Shown in pieces: positions 1-20,860 of a DNA stretch of 64,000 nt (position 1 is its first letter; each line of letters opens with the position of its first letter). The notes under the pieces were generated by a model. The model was not told where the DNA came from. It did no database searches and saw only the letters and a program-made list of their open reading frames with translations. The DNA comes from Eudromia elegans (Eukaryota; Chordata; Aves; Tinamiformes; Tinamidae). A program made the translations under genes and the position numbers. The stretch spans positions 1,714,363-1,778,362 of the forward strand of contig PTEX01000011.1 of the NCBI GenBank assembly GCA_003342815.1, in the 5' to 3' direction.

Positions 1-3000
1 TTTCCTCTTTTTCAACACTCAGGTTTACAATAGGATTAAAGCAGGGAGCTGCTTTGTTGTTTATATAGAAGGCTACAGGCACTGAAGAAAAAATCAAGAA
101 AAGGACCAATGCAGCACATCACCTGGAAAGAGGTTGCCAGTGCTGAGCAGCTTCAGCAACAAATTGTCAGAACTAGGAAACAAACAAACAGTGCTAAGAA
201 CCATTGATTAAAGTTCTTAGCATTCCTCTACTGACATTAGAACAGAAATACTTCTAATTACCAAAGAAGTTTAACTTTTAACCTAGTGAACAAGCATCTT
301 CTGAACTACACGGAAGACATTCCAATGCCACCAAAAAATATCGAACCATCCCACCTGGGGAAGGACATTTGCCATCCTTTCCATGAGAGTCCCAAAGTCA
401 GTGGGCAAATCCACCCATCCTCGTTGTGACTGAGGTGTAAGGAAGCTTGCAAAGACGCCTCCGCACACGTGATAGAGCAGTTTGGCACCTGGCGCCAGCT
501 GCTGAGTGAATTGAACAAAAAAAACCAAACCAGAACAAAGATAAAGACAGCACGGTCACCAGATGAACAAGCAATGCCCTTGGTGATCACAAAATCCCAG
601 TACCCCATCAAACACAGCTCTCATATCAAAGCAATACCCTGCACCAAACTAGATACTCCTCCATCAAAGATATACCACTGTAATCGCAATGGTGACCGAT
701 TAAGGCCTCATTCATTACAACAAGATTTCAGCTATTTCTGAGAGATCAAGCTAAAACTCATGGTTTTTCAATGGAGGCCTCTGCACTGTACACTATTTTA
801 AAAGCTGGATGTCTACAAAGACATCTATAATCTCTCCCAAATGCAAGGCTCTCCATACATGCTGGAAAATAGCTGCACATTTTACTATAAATTGGAGCTG
901 GGTATTTGGAAGTCAGAGAGCTGAGCAGGTGAGAAAGGAAATGCAGCAAATGCTAATGCTGCTTGTTAGGCACAATCACACAGCACATGGACTGGAAAAT
1001 GAGGTTAATTGCTGTGTTTGTAAGTAGCATGAAAACAAAATGCAAGGTGTACTTAGTTTGCATTTTAATGGGCTACTGTTTGAGGCTTAAGCACAATTTA
1101 CATATTGCACAACATTCTGTGCAACTGTTAAGAAAATTGCTGTATGCAGTAGGGATTGTGTCTAATACAATAATTGTCTCCTGATTGCAGAATGGATGCA
1201 AAACTTAAAAATCCAAAGCAATGTGATGCTAATGGCAACTGGAAAAAAAATGACTTTAAAAAAAGAGAAAAGCTTTCCTTGATATGCAACACATAACAAA
1301 GGGAATGAACTGAGCTTTGGGGACACACGTGAGAAAATTGACAGTTTACCATTTAGTATGTCCCAAAAAGGCATTGGATTTGTTGCTGTTGTTTTTTGTT
1401 TTGCACTGAATAAAGTTTATAATATCAGGAGCAGTTAAGAAACAGAGCATGATAACTGGGCACAGTACAATCTGAATATAGCTGCAGTGTAAAAAGTACT
1501 AATACATGCTCAGTACTTATGTATTTTTCCCACTTACTTAAATGAGGACTGCACTTGCAAATGAGCATGTATTATTCCCAAAGTCACAGGAAAAGGCTAA
1601 GTGACTTAATGCCACACAATAGATACGTGAAATCCACACACAACTTTGGTTCTGTGATCCCAGTCTTCATTCTGCCTCTGAAACAGAGCTGCTCGACCTA
1701 CTCATAAGAATCATTATTAACATGGCTTTTGAAGTGCTTTTGGACTAGGGAGTCATGTCTGACATTCCTGCTTTGTTTGAAAGTGTTCAACCATTGACAT
1801 AAACCAGAAATCTGATAAGAGCATAGATACAAAATACATATCACAAATACTTTATCTTGTATTACCAACACTTTAGCATTGATCAGAGAAGTGAACTGGC
1901 ATTAGTTCCTCCTTGGAAGAAACTGATTTTTTCAACAGAAAAATTGGGCAAATAATTAAGTTTTTCTCCTCCTCTTTTTCCTCTTCAACAGTTCTTCTAC
2001 CACATCTATTGAAGGTGTACCCTCTTTGATGGATGGAAGAACAACTGTGTACACAGTATTAACACACTGGGAGACAATCTTGGTTGTAACCCTTGGGCCA
2101 CAACCAGAACCTCCTCCCTGATCTCCTTTCATTCGCATATACACACACAAGGTAGTATTAAATAATGCTTTCACCAGTTAATTTTTTTCATATTAAACCT
2201 TTGACGGATCAGCTACAAAGAAACATGATTGATTTGTACAGTAACAAGCAATATTTTATAACAAATCTCAAGAAATGGGAACTGTGTTACTGATATGTCA
2301 GTATGAAGGATCAGCTGTTCAGGATCTACAAACAAGACTGGCCTGACAGCAAAATTGTTGCTTCCTGAAAGAAAAGTTTATTCCAGCAGTTGCACAATAA
2401 TTGACAAACAGAACAACTTACTTAGAATCAATAAATGAACTCCATCATTATAGAAAATGAAATGGTTGGGACACAGATTATTAACTCCAATAATCGGAGA
2501 AACTAAAAATGGAGAAATCTTAAAACAGGAGTCAAAGAGTAGATGCAGCAAACTCCTGTTCAATAAAAAAAGCATAGATTTTACATACGCTTGATTTTCA
2601 GATAGAGTCAGAACATCTTTAACACCAAGATAAAATAAGAGTGAGAACAGGATGTTACAACCTGAACGCAACTTATTTCTTTCTTCAGGTGGAATAGCAT
2701 TTGTCAAAAGAAAGAAAACAGGAATGTTGGAGAAACAAGTAGAGGAGCAGCATCCTGGCTTTGCAAAGAGAGCAAAGACCTGAAGCTTGGGGATCGGATC
2801 TTAACCAATTTCACTCTATTTTTTATCTAACCTCTGCTTAGACAGCTCTCAAAAAGGCAATACTGCCATTCTGAGGATGACAAGGCTCAGCAGAAACTAA
2901 CATACTGCACATGTTCTATAGAACAGATGATGTTAGCTGGTAAAGTTTAACACTCCATCAGTGCAGAGATTCTCTGTTTCTGTTAAGAAGCAACTTGAAA

Positions 3001-3190
3001 TCTCTTCCTCGAGTTTGGAGGATTTCTCTGAAAGGGTTTGTAATAATGCTGTGAGCCTAGAAAATGAAAAAATATATATTTTTGTTAATTGTGGTAGAAA
3101 CCAAAAGGCTTGCATTTTGCCTGAGTTGCAAATTCATCTTGATATGTTTTATTCAGAAAGATTCTATATACATTCAAAACCATAAACTTT
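1..3190. other. Gene-poor flank downstream of the FAM149A-like gene
   Basis: AT-rich sequence with no gene I can name. It holds an unassigned exon-like open stretch (365-511, minus) and a short Lys/Arg-tailed open frame (1956-2174, minus), both treated as findings. The rest shows nothing I can support. Confidence 0.6.
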
Positions 3191-3194
3191 ATAT

Positions 3195-3224
3195 TTTATT
3201 TTCTCCTCACATTAGAATTTTATT
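3195..3224 (-). promoter_or_regulatory. Candidate poly(A) signals of the FAM149A-like gene
   Basis: Two AATAAA hexamers on the minus strand (3219-3224 and 3195-3200) lie about 265-295 bases past the provisional stop. In sequence this AT-rich, hexamers also arise by chance. Confidence 0.35.
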
Positions 3225-3488
3225 GATTTTGTGAATTTAAATTGGAATTAAAATAAACTAAATCAAAAAAGTTATGGAACAAGCAGGTAATTGTGTTGCA
3301 ACAGTATATCCAGCTTGCACATCATATAGCTTTGCCATCTTTCTAAGGAAGATGAATTCTTCATTAATATAAAAAGAATCCTCATTTTCCTTCCAATAAC
3401 CTTTCTTTGTAACAACCACAAGATGCTTTGCATGACTTCTAACAGTCAACAGTTTGGCTTATTTCACACTATGAAGGGAGATGAAATT

Positions 3489-12990
<9,502 letters not shown>

Positions 12991-13414
12991 CCTGCCGCCG
13001 CGGCAGGGAGCGGGGCGCCGCCACCGGGATGGAGCCGGGCACCCGCGGCGCCTCCCCGGCCGCTCCCCGCAGCCCCGAGGGCTCCGCCGCGCCGCCCAGC
13101 TCGAGGTCCCTGCGAGCGGCGGCCACGGGCAGCGCGCGGGCTGCACCTCTTCACCAGGCCCCTCTCGCCAGCACCGGGCAGCCGCTCTAACGGCCGCGCT
13201 TGGCTGGCACCTCTCGTGATGAAGTCAATGAAACCTCTTCACAGGCAAGGGAGAAAAACAGACAAGCACGGGTACCCCTTCCAGGAAATAAAAATAAATT
13301 GCACTACTAAATACACTGAAAATTAAAACTAATTAAAAAAAATGTGCTATATAAAATCTCTTTTCACACACACACAAAAATTTGTATCTATATGGGCAGC
13401 GTGCTCTCATCATC

Positions 13415-13484
13415 AGGGAGCTGGATGAGATGACGGATCTCCAGAGGCCCCTGCCAGCCTCAGTCCCTCCACAATTCTATAATG
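13415..13484 (+). mobile_element. CR1 LINE 3'-end fragment, degraded
   Basis: GGAGCTGGATGAGATGACGG followed by ATCTCCAGAGGCCCCTGCCA matches the usual 3' tail of avian CR1 (ggttggactagatgatctcc, then ...aggtcccttcca), ending in an AATTCTATAATG remnant of the terminal repeats. It is divergent, hence old. Confidence 0.75.
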
Positions 13485-16400
13485 CCAGGAGTTTCCATTG
13501 CCCCGCCAAATATTTATCTATTACTGCACAAAATGTCATGCATTGTTGCTCTCATCAGTGACATCTTGCTCTGATAACACTAGGTTTTGGTCACACTGGT
13601 CCTAAAGACCAATGTAACTAACCACAACTAACAACAATTTAAGAAAGGAGTTCCATGCTCTGCAGAAAGCAAAGGCAAGTAAAACGTTGAATACGGAAGA
13701 AAGAATATTTTAAGATGGCTGTGATTTGATCTTGTGTCTCAGCCTTTGAGAGTAATTGCCTAGAGGCTATAGGGGAGACCTACCAAAATAAAAAGTCTTG
13801 GCCAGCAGTATATAGAGATTCGCCCATTTCGCCCATGCTCAGAAGCAGCCCTTGTCTTTGCCCCCAGGTGACAGCAGCTTCTCTCTGAGCCAGAATCCCA
13901 GGGCTCAGAGATCACTTGGGGCTTCCCAGAGCCGCCACTGCCACTTGTTAGGACGAAGTCCTCAGTGGTGCCTTTCTACACACAGCCTTGGCTAGCTGCA
14001 CTCCAATCACTCTTATCAATATTTATCCTTACAGTATACTGCATTTCAACTGAAGAAAAATTGGAAATAGGTGAACACGTATTTTTAAAATTACTGACAA
14101 AGAGAACCACAGCAACATATGTATAGTGGCATCTTCAGGACTACTGCTACAAAAGTTGAAAAAAGTAAATAATTTTGAATGCGCTAATAGGAGTAATGCC
14201 CTGTATATACAACACAGCATCTTCAGTATACCTTGATACTCAGTCCTGAAACAGACCTGTGGCTCTTGCAGTAATGATCTCTTTTGAGCTCTGTACCAAC
14301 ATTTACAAACAACAAAATTTATTATTATTATTATTAGAGTAGGCTTAATTACTTAAACTGCTTGCATATAATAATTTCATTCTGCTAAGAATGCACTAGG
14401 CATGTCAGAATTATAAAACTGCTTGAAAGCAGAGTAGCCTTTAACATGGCATGAACTTGGAGAAATACACTGTCTTTTATCTATTTCTAATAGCGATTCA
14501 CTGCAAATGAGAACAAGTATAATACTTGGTTCTAGGGAATATAAACAATTTCTGAAAGCAAGACAGACATTAAGAAGTTACAGAAGTAAATCTTTAAAAT
14601 AAATTATGAATTAATGCTAAGAAAAATACTATCATCTTAATTAACTGCAATAATAAAAATGCTAATTAGTGCTTAGAGAAGGTGCTTTATTTCTTTGAAT
14701 CTGATAGGAAGCATTTACCACTGCAGGATCAAGTGTCTGAACAGCAGACAGGGAGGCAGCAGCAGCCGAACAAAACACTTGGAAGTGTTCCACAAGACCT
14801 TCAAATGCACACGAGTAAGAACTTGATACAGAGAAAACAGCTAATTTCCTTTTATAACAGATTTCTCTCATCAGCAGACTTTAAGATCAGAACTTTTTTT
14901 TTCATTGTTTATTATCTCCAGGAAAGTTTGGTGTTGTAGTTGTTCAGAACCGTCGCTGTTCAGAACCCAGCCCTGCGAGCACGGGGACACCCCAGTGAGA
15001 ACACTAAGGAACTGCTCCTTCTGCTAGGACCAGGCCTCTCCTCTGCCCTGGCTATCGCCGCGTGTGGAGGATGGTCTTGATTCCTGAAAGAGGAGCGAGT
15101 CAGATTTTCAAAACGCTCCCTACCACCTACTTTCACTGAATGAAGCAGAACAAAAGGAAGTTTGGCAAGATTTAAAATCCACAGCAGATATTAGTAAATA
15201 AATATCACACTGTAATTAGATATTGAAACAAACATAAATCTCTAAACTTGCCACCCAGCATTCTTTGCCTGCATACCTAGCCAGACGTGTTTACTTTTAC
15301 TACATGACAACTGAATTTAGAGTAGCTCCTTCACTTGAATTCCATGCAACAACCTGTGCAGGGGCCAAGCAATTTATTGGGGCAAAAGCCCCCAAACTGG
15401 CAGAGCTCAAACATTTGCTTTCCACCTTTATCAACTCAATGTATGCCCTTGTCACCAGCCACATCCCAAGCAGTGAATCCTTCCAACTGTTGTTCCAAAA
15501 ACATCCTTTTGGTGACTAGATAAAATGATTGATTGTTTTTGAAGAGTGCCATTAGCTTACTCAAAACCCGCCAGCTCAATGTGTGTGACAGATAAGGCAC
15601 ACATGGGGAGAGCAGAATTCACCTTTTCTTTCCATCGTTGGCTTGACTCCCCTGAACCGTCCCCTCAACAAACATTACACAAACAACAGAACTCAAAGCA
15701 GGGTATGTGAATTCTCTCTTTCTAGGTAAGGCATCTCAGAATCTCTAATTCAAGTTGTTTGATGAAACTGAGAGAAATGGTGTTAACAATGAAACTGAAA
15801 TGACCATCAATTTCTAACAAATTACTGACGGATCCAAAAAGCTCTTCACCAGAAGTACTGGAAGCATATTGAATCAGTGCTAGTATCAACCAAGGCTAAA
15901 CAAAAGGAAAACTCAGACTCTATGAACAAGGAAGAGTGCATTTTGGCCAATTCTTGAAACAAATCCAAAGACAACTAGAAGTGCTTTTATTGTAATGAAC
16001 TGTTTATAGGACAGTTGCTATGGGCAATGTTATCTCAGTTTATCAATCTGTAGTTGGTTGCTCAACATTATTAGCACATCCTTTACATAAAAAATGCAAA
16101 CGATTGCACGCTAAGCTCACTAATACTAGTGATCCAGCTCACTGCACATTGAATTAGTAATAAAATGCCTACCTGTAAGAAATACCACCTCAGTACCCAA
16201 CAGCAGCAACAAAGGTACATGAGAAACAGTTCTCAGCACCTGAAAGCACTTTGAGAAACATACTCATATTCGTTGTTTCTAGCTCTTTTTGACATTTCAC
16301 CTCTGACTAGTTACTTCTTAAAAAAGTCACAAAGCTTCACAAAAAATAGTAATGCATAGAATATTAGAAAAAAGGAGGGGTTGTACCACGCACCTAGGAG

Positions 16401-17150
16401 AACACTGGTACCTAAATGTTAATTTTAAAGAAAAAAAAATCCAAACCAGTACCTTATTACATCCATTCTTTTATATCAGCACAGCAATGGAAAGCTAAGC
16501 GGCACTACCATGCTCTATATAGGTTAGCACGCATTACAATGTGGGAGCTATCTATTACTTTTAGCAGTTTAAAACAGGAGGCAGAGTCTGGGTTCTGTTT
16601 CCATCCTTTAGCTCATCAAGTTACTTAAAACCACATTTTCAAAGTGATTACTCATTTTGAATGCCAAAGCGTTTGAGCTATGAGAAAATAAAGCTGGAAG
16701 AAGGGCATTCTTATATCACAGGTAACACTACTTCTCTTGTAGCCTCTCTTGGGGTATTTTGATTACCATCAACTAAAACACCTGAGGAAAAAATTAGCAT
16801 ATTATAATATGGATACTTACTTTCATTTATTAATTACTCCTACTAGATAGGAGTAGCAATACTCCAAATTAATTACTCTTACTAGATAGGAATAGTAATA
16901 AATCTTGGTCACAATGCAATTCCACCTAGACGAGCAAAAACCTTCCTCTGTGTAAATACTAAACGATGCTAAATACCATAGTTGCCAACTTGGATAAATT
17001 CAAATCTGAAGTCCAGGTGAGACATAATTCAGTTTCCCGTAATTAAGCCGCTTCTCCCAAGAGCTCCAGTGGAAGCACCTAAGTAAACAGTGCTAAAGAG
17101 GAGGCATTTTCACGGCTACGCACAGGCCTTAAGGGCTGCACCGGGCAGGA
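13485..17150. other. Interval between the two minus-strand CpG islands
   Basis: Mostly AT-rich. If exon 1b belongs to the FAM149A-like gene this is its first intron. Only the palindromic repeat pair at 16829-16899 stands out. Confidence 0.5.
16829..16899. repeat. Tandem pair of 32-base palindromic units
   Basis: Two 32-base copies (16829-16860 and 16868-16899) differ at three positions, all transitions, and are separated by seven bases. Each can fold as a hairpin; the first has a perfect 8-base stem, TACTCCTA with TAGGAGTA, and a 5-base loop. Confidence 0.85.
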
Positions 17151-17750
17151 CAGGGAGTTTTCGCGCCCGGTCGCTGTGCGAGGTCTCCCCCCGGCCGTGT
17201 CTGCACCGCGTGCCTCGCTGCTCGAGCTCCCACGCGGGACGGGACGGGGCGGGGCGGGCGCGGCCAGGGCCCTGCTCGCGCTCGCGCTGCTCCGGGTGGG
17301 CGGCCCAGCCTCCCCGCAGCGCAGCGCCCGCGTGGCAGCGCGCAGGGCCCGCGGGAGGCAGCAAGGAGGGGAGCCCTCTGCCCTCGCGCCCACTCACACG
17401 GCGGGCGGCGCGGCCGCCTCCTCCTCCTCTTCCGCAGCGCCCTCCAGCGCCGCCTCCTCACCGATGCCGGGCAGGGCCCCGCGCCGGGCCCGAGCGGCGC
17501 CGCGGGCCGCCCCGCCGGCGGGCGGCAGCAGCAGGCGGGGGGGCAGCGGCCGCCGCGGCGCGGCCAGGAGGCTCCGCGCCGCGCCCCTCATGGCGGCAGC
17601 GGGCAGGGCCGCGAGGCCGCCGTTGTTGCTAGGCTGGACAGGCGGGACACGCCAGCACGGGCACAAAACGCGGCCCTCCCTCCTGCGCGGAGCTGCCGGC
17701 CGGCGCCAGCGGGCGCAGGGCGCTCCTCACCACAGCTCCGCTCTCGGACA
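17150..17750. promoter_or_regulatory. CpG island at alternative exon 1b
   Basis: A second dense CpG block contains GGGCGGGGCGGG-type GC boxes near 17240-17260 and the Kozak ATG of exon 1b. It probably holds a minus-strand promoter. Confidence 0.75.
17398..17591 (-). CDS. Alternative first coding exon 1b, probably of the FAM149A-like gene
   Basis: An ATG at 17591 sits in a near-perfect Kozak context (GCCGCCATGA). It opens a 64-codon frame that ends at a strong donor, GT|GTGAGT, in phase 2. The peptide starts MRGAARSLLAAPRRPLPPRL, which is rich in Arg, Ala, Leu and Pro with almost no acid, and then turns to an acidic Glu run near its end. The basic start resembles a mitochondrial or disordered leader, but this is weak evidence. 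The phase fits exon 2 at 11786, so this could be an upstream alternative start adding about 38 residues. It could also be the first exon of an unrelated minus-strand transcript. Confidence 0.45.
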
Positions 17751-20620
17751 CCACGGAGCTCGTGCCAGGGCAGCTTTTCCAGGGCACGCACTGGAGGCGC
17801 CTGGCACCGCATCCCGCACCGCCGCCTCCTCGGCTGTCAGAGCCTCCGCTGGGAGACAGGAGTTGTCACCTGGCCTGCGCAGCTCGGAAGGAGGCGATGA
17901 CAGCACCACAATGGGCATCGTCATCCTGTTACGATCATCACGGGCTCCTCACCTCCCTCGTGTCTCCGAACACGGCCTTCCCTCTTCACTTCAGCATTTC
18001 ACGAGCAACTGCATCCAGCGTAGGCTCCTTTTTCCTCACTTGGTTTAAATAATAAAACAAAAAGCTTAATAAAAAACAATGATTTTCTTCTACATTTATT
18101 TATAAGCCGCTTTTCAATGATGTGAAGTATGTGAAGTATTGACCTGAAAATCTCTTTTCTAAATCAGTGCATCCAAACTCTTACAGTTAGGGTGGTATTG
18201 AAATGGATGAGGGAAGTGCCAGTGGGAAGAAAAAAACATCTGAAGGATCAAACACCTATAAATTGAAACACAAGTGCAATTAAACATTAATAGAAATATA
18301 CAAAGCACTGCCTAGAGCCTAATTTACAATGACATGCTCAAGCACCCATAAAGCTGCAACTGGTTCCAACCCTTGTGAACACATTTCAGAAAACTTTGCT
18401 GTTTCCCAGCTGTGTCCAAATCACTACCAGCCTATGGGTTTGAGCCTTAACATTGGTGCAGTTGACTCCTATCCCTTGTTTCTATAGGATGTGTTAAGGT
18501 AATTCCACTAAGAACTACAGAACTTACCCAGTTTATTCTTTTTAGTGGAAGGCAAAATATATTATACAGTCATAAGGAGGGAAACAAAGTTTGAAATTAG
18601 TCTACCATTGACGTTGCTCTGCCACTCTCACCCATAACTGCAATCAGAGGCTCTTCTGGTCGTGTCACAGAGGTACCTGCACCTTTACTCAGTCCATACC
18701 GGCTTCCGGGTGTTTGGTGTCGACCTCAGGTTTCCCTTAAAGGTCTGCGTATTATTCTATATAATAGAATGTGTGTAAAACTTGAGACATCTCAGGCTAA
18801 ACGGCCTTCTAGTTTTCTGAAATTCAATAGAAAATAATTAATGCTTAAATCATTAAAAGTTGATTAAATCACTTCATAGCAATGAGTCCTAACCTCATTA
18901 AGAAGGCTTAAGTGCTTAAGTAATCCTTCATGGCAGGTTCTGAACTGTGTGCCCACAGGGTGAAGTTTCTTTCTCTTTATTTTCTTGAAATGAACGTTTT
19001 AAAAAATACTTTGCAGCTCTGCTGAATTTTTCCCTTTACCTCTAGAAGTAACATCCATATTATTTACATATTATTCACATGGAAAGTTTTTAAATCCATT
19101 TCAATCGATTCTCCCCTTGTCTCATGAAAGCCAATGGTAGGTCCAGTCTATGCTCTGCACAGGGCAGCGGAGCTCAAGAGGCAGCGAGATCTGAACATTG
19201 CTCTGCTCGAGCAACGTGCGTGATTCGACTGGTAGCCTGGGGTGTCAACATAACATGGTTCAGTAGCTTGCTGAACGGCGTGACACACCTTAAACCCAAA
19301 GAAAAAATAGGACAGAAAGACATGGTTTTCTCATAGGGTAAAATCAGCAAATAGTTCCCTTAATAGTCACATAGGTCATGTAACACATTGCAAAATCAAG
19401 CGCCAGGCTCGAATTCAGGGCTTTTCACCCACTGTGCGATATAAAATCGTTCCTGTTTAACTAACAACCTTTTAACTAAAGAAAAAAATCACCCTCTGAA
19501 AACAGCCAGCCTCAATACGGGCCTGTTCAACGTGGTTCCTTTCCACAATGCTACTGAGAGAAGCGTATGTCCTGCTTGGACATGTGATACTCCCTAAACC
19601 TGTGTTTGAAACGACTGAGTCGGCTCACTTTGTGCCCAGGGTGGTGCTTTCCGGCACCTCTGTAATGTCACCATGAACATGCAAAAAAGCTACCACGAGA
19701 TGTCAGCAGTAACGCTCTGCGAAAGAGGAAACAGCCACCGGGCCTCACAGAACGGTTGAGCTGGAAGGAATTTACACCAACGCCCTCACTTACTTACAAA
19801 CACACACAGATCAGGAAGGTATTTCATGAAATCCGAGCTCCCTCAAGGAGATTTTCTAAGACAATTTCCATGGCTCCTTGCACTGACAAGTTTGATTTGC
19901 TGAACTCTGTTAGTTTATTTGGTGGAATTGCAGAATATCTCAATAACTGAACATGCAATCTACATAGAAAGCATCATTTTAGCCAACTGCAGCTAAGAAA
20001 ATAAAGCAAAGTCCACAGCTTTACAGGCTCCACCACGAGTATTGCAATCATTATTCACACTGATTGATTTACTGGAAATTTATCTAAGAACTTAAGGAGT
20101 AACATATGGACCTAACTGCATTTTAACCATGTTAAAACCGAATTCCTGCAATAATCAGCGTTGCAGCACTAATTACAGCAATGATACGTCTCACACAAAC
20201 GTAACTTGCAATTCCTAAGGTAAGTTCCTTAGCTATTTTCCCCAAGATGGCCCAAAAACCACTTAATGTGATTTTTCTGGGGGCCACCTCATAAAAAAGC
20301 ACACGCAGAAAGTTGCAGTATATTCATGGATCATTTTTAGGCTTGTTTTAAGACAAGAACTCTGCATCTAAGAGAGGCGGGTTACAGGAGCAGTGGCGCG
20401 TATGAAATTAATTAATGTGAAATGATTAATACTTTTGTCCCAAGAAATACCCGTGAGGAGATTGGCGTTGTGAGCTCGATCACAGCTCGGGATAACAACA
20501 TATGCAACAGACACGGTCGGGTAGCGGAGTCACAACAGCTGCACGTACCGAACCGTATGAAAACCGCCCACGCAGAGGGTAGTAGTGCCCCAATTCCTCA
20601 ACCATGGAATGATTTCCAGG
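17750..20620. other. Spacer between divergent promoters
   Basis: About 2.9 kb between the minus-strand island at 17.15-17.75 kb and the C16orf87 island. It holds one CR1 remnant. No exon was recognised. Confidence 0.5.
19745..19790 (-). mobile_element. CR1 LINE 3'-end remnant
   Basis: TCACAGAACGGTTGAGCTGG, then AAGGAATTTACACCAACGCC, resembles the reverse complement of a CR1 tail (cagaatggtttgggttggaa, then gggacct...). It is short and diverged. Confidence 0.45.
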
Positions 20621-20729
20621 CCGTAACGCCGGGTGCTCCGCTGGGCACGGGCGGGTCCCTCCCCGGCACCCGACACGCACCCGGTGGCTCCGCGCAGGGC
20701 TGCGCTGCCCCTGGCGGCCGCGCGGGGCC

Positions 20730-20854
20730 NNNNNNNNNNNNNNNNNNNNNNNNNNNNNNNNNNNNNNNNNNNNNNNNNNNNNNNNNNNNNNNNNNNNNNN
20801 NNNNNNNNNNNNNNNNNNNNNNNNNNNNNNNNNNNNNNNNNNNNNNNNNNNNNN
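20730..20854. other. Assembly gap (125 N)
   Basis: The bases are unknown. The gap falls in the CpG island and covers about 60 of the roughly 66 coding bases expected for C16orf87 exon 1. The stated length may be an estimate. Confidence 0.98.
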
Positions 20855-20860
20855 CAGCAG
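20855..20860 (+). CDS. C16orf87: C16orf87 exon 1, last two codons only
   Basis: CAG CAG followed directly by GTGAGG encodes the Gln-Gln that ends human exon 1 (CPECDQQ) and a good donor in phase 0. The rest of the exon, including the start codon, is in the N run. Confidence 0.8.

Noticed and set aside
17176-18048. Plus-strand open frame of 290 codons
   Set aside because: It is a composition artefact of the CpG island, opposite the better-supported exon 1b, with no recognisable domain.
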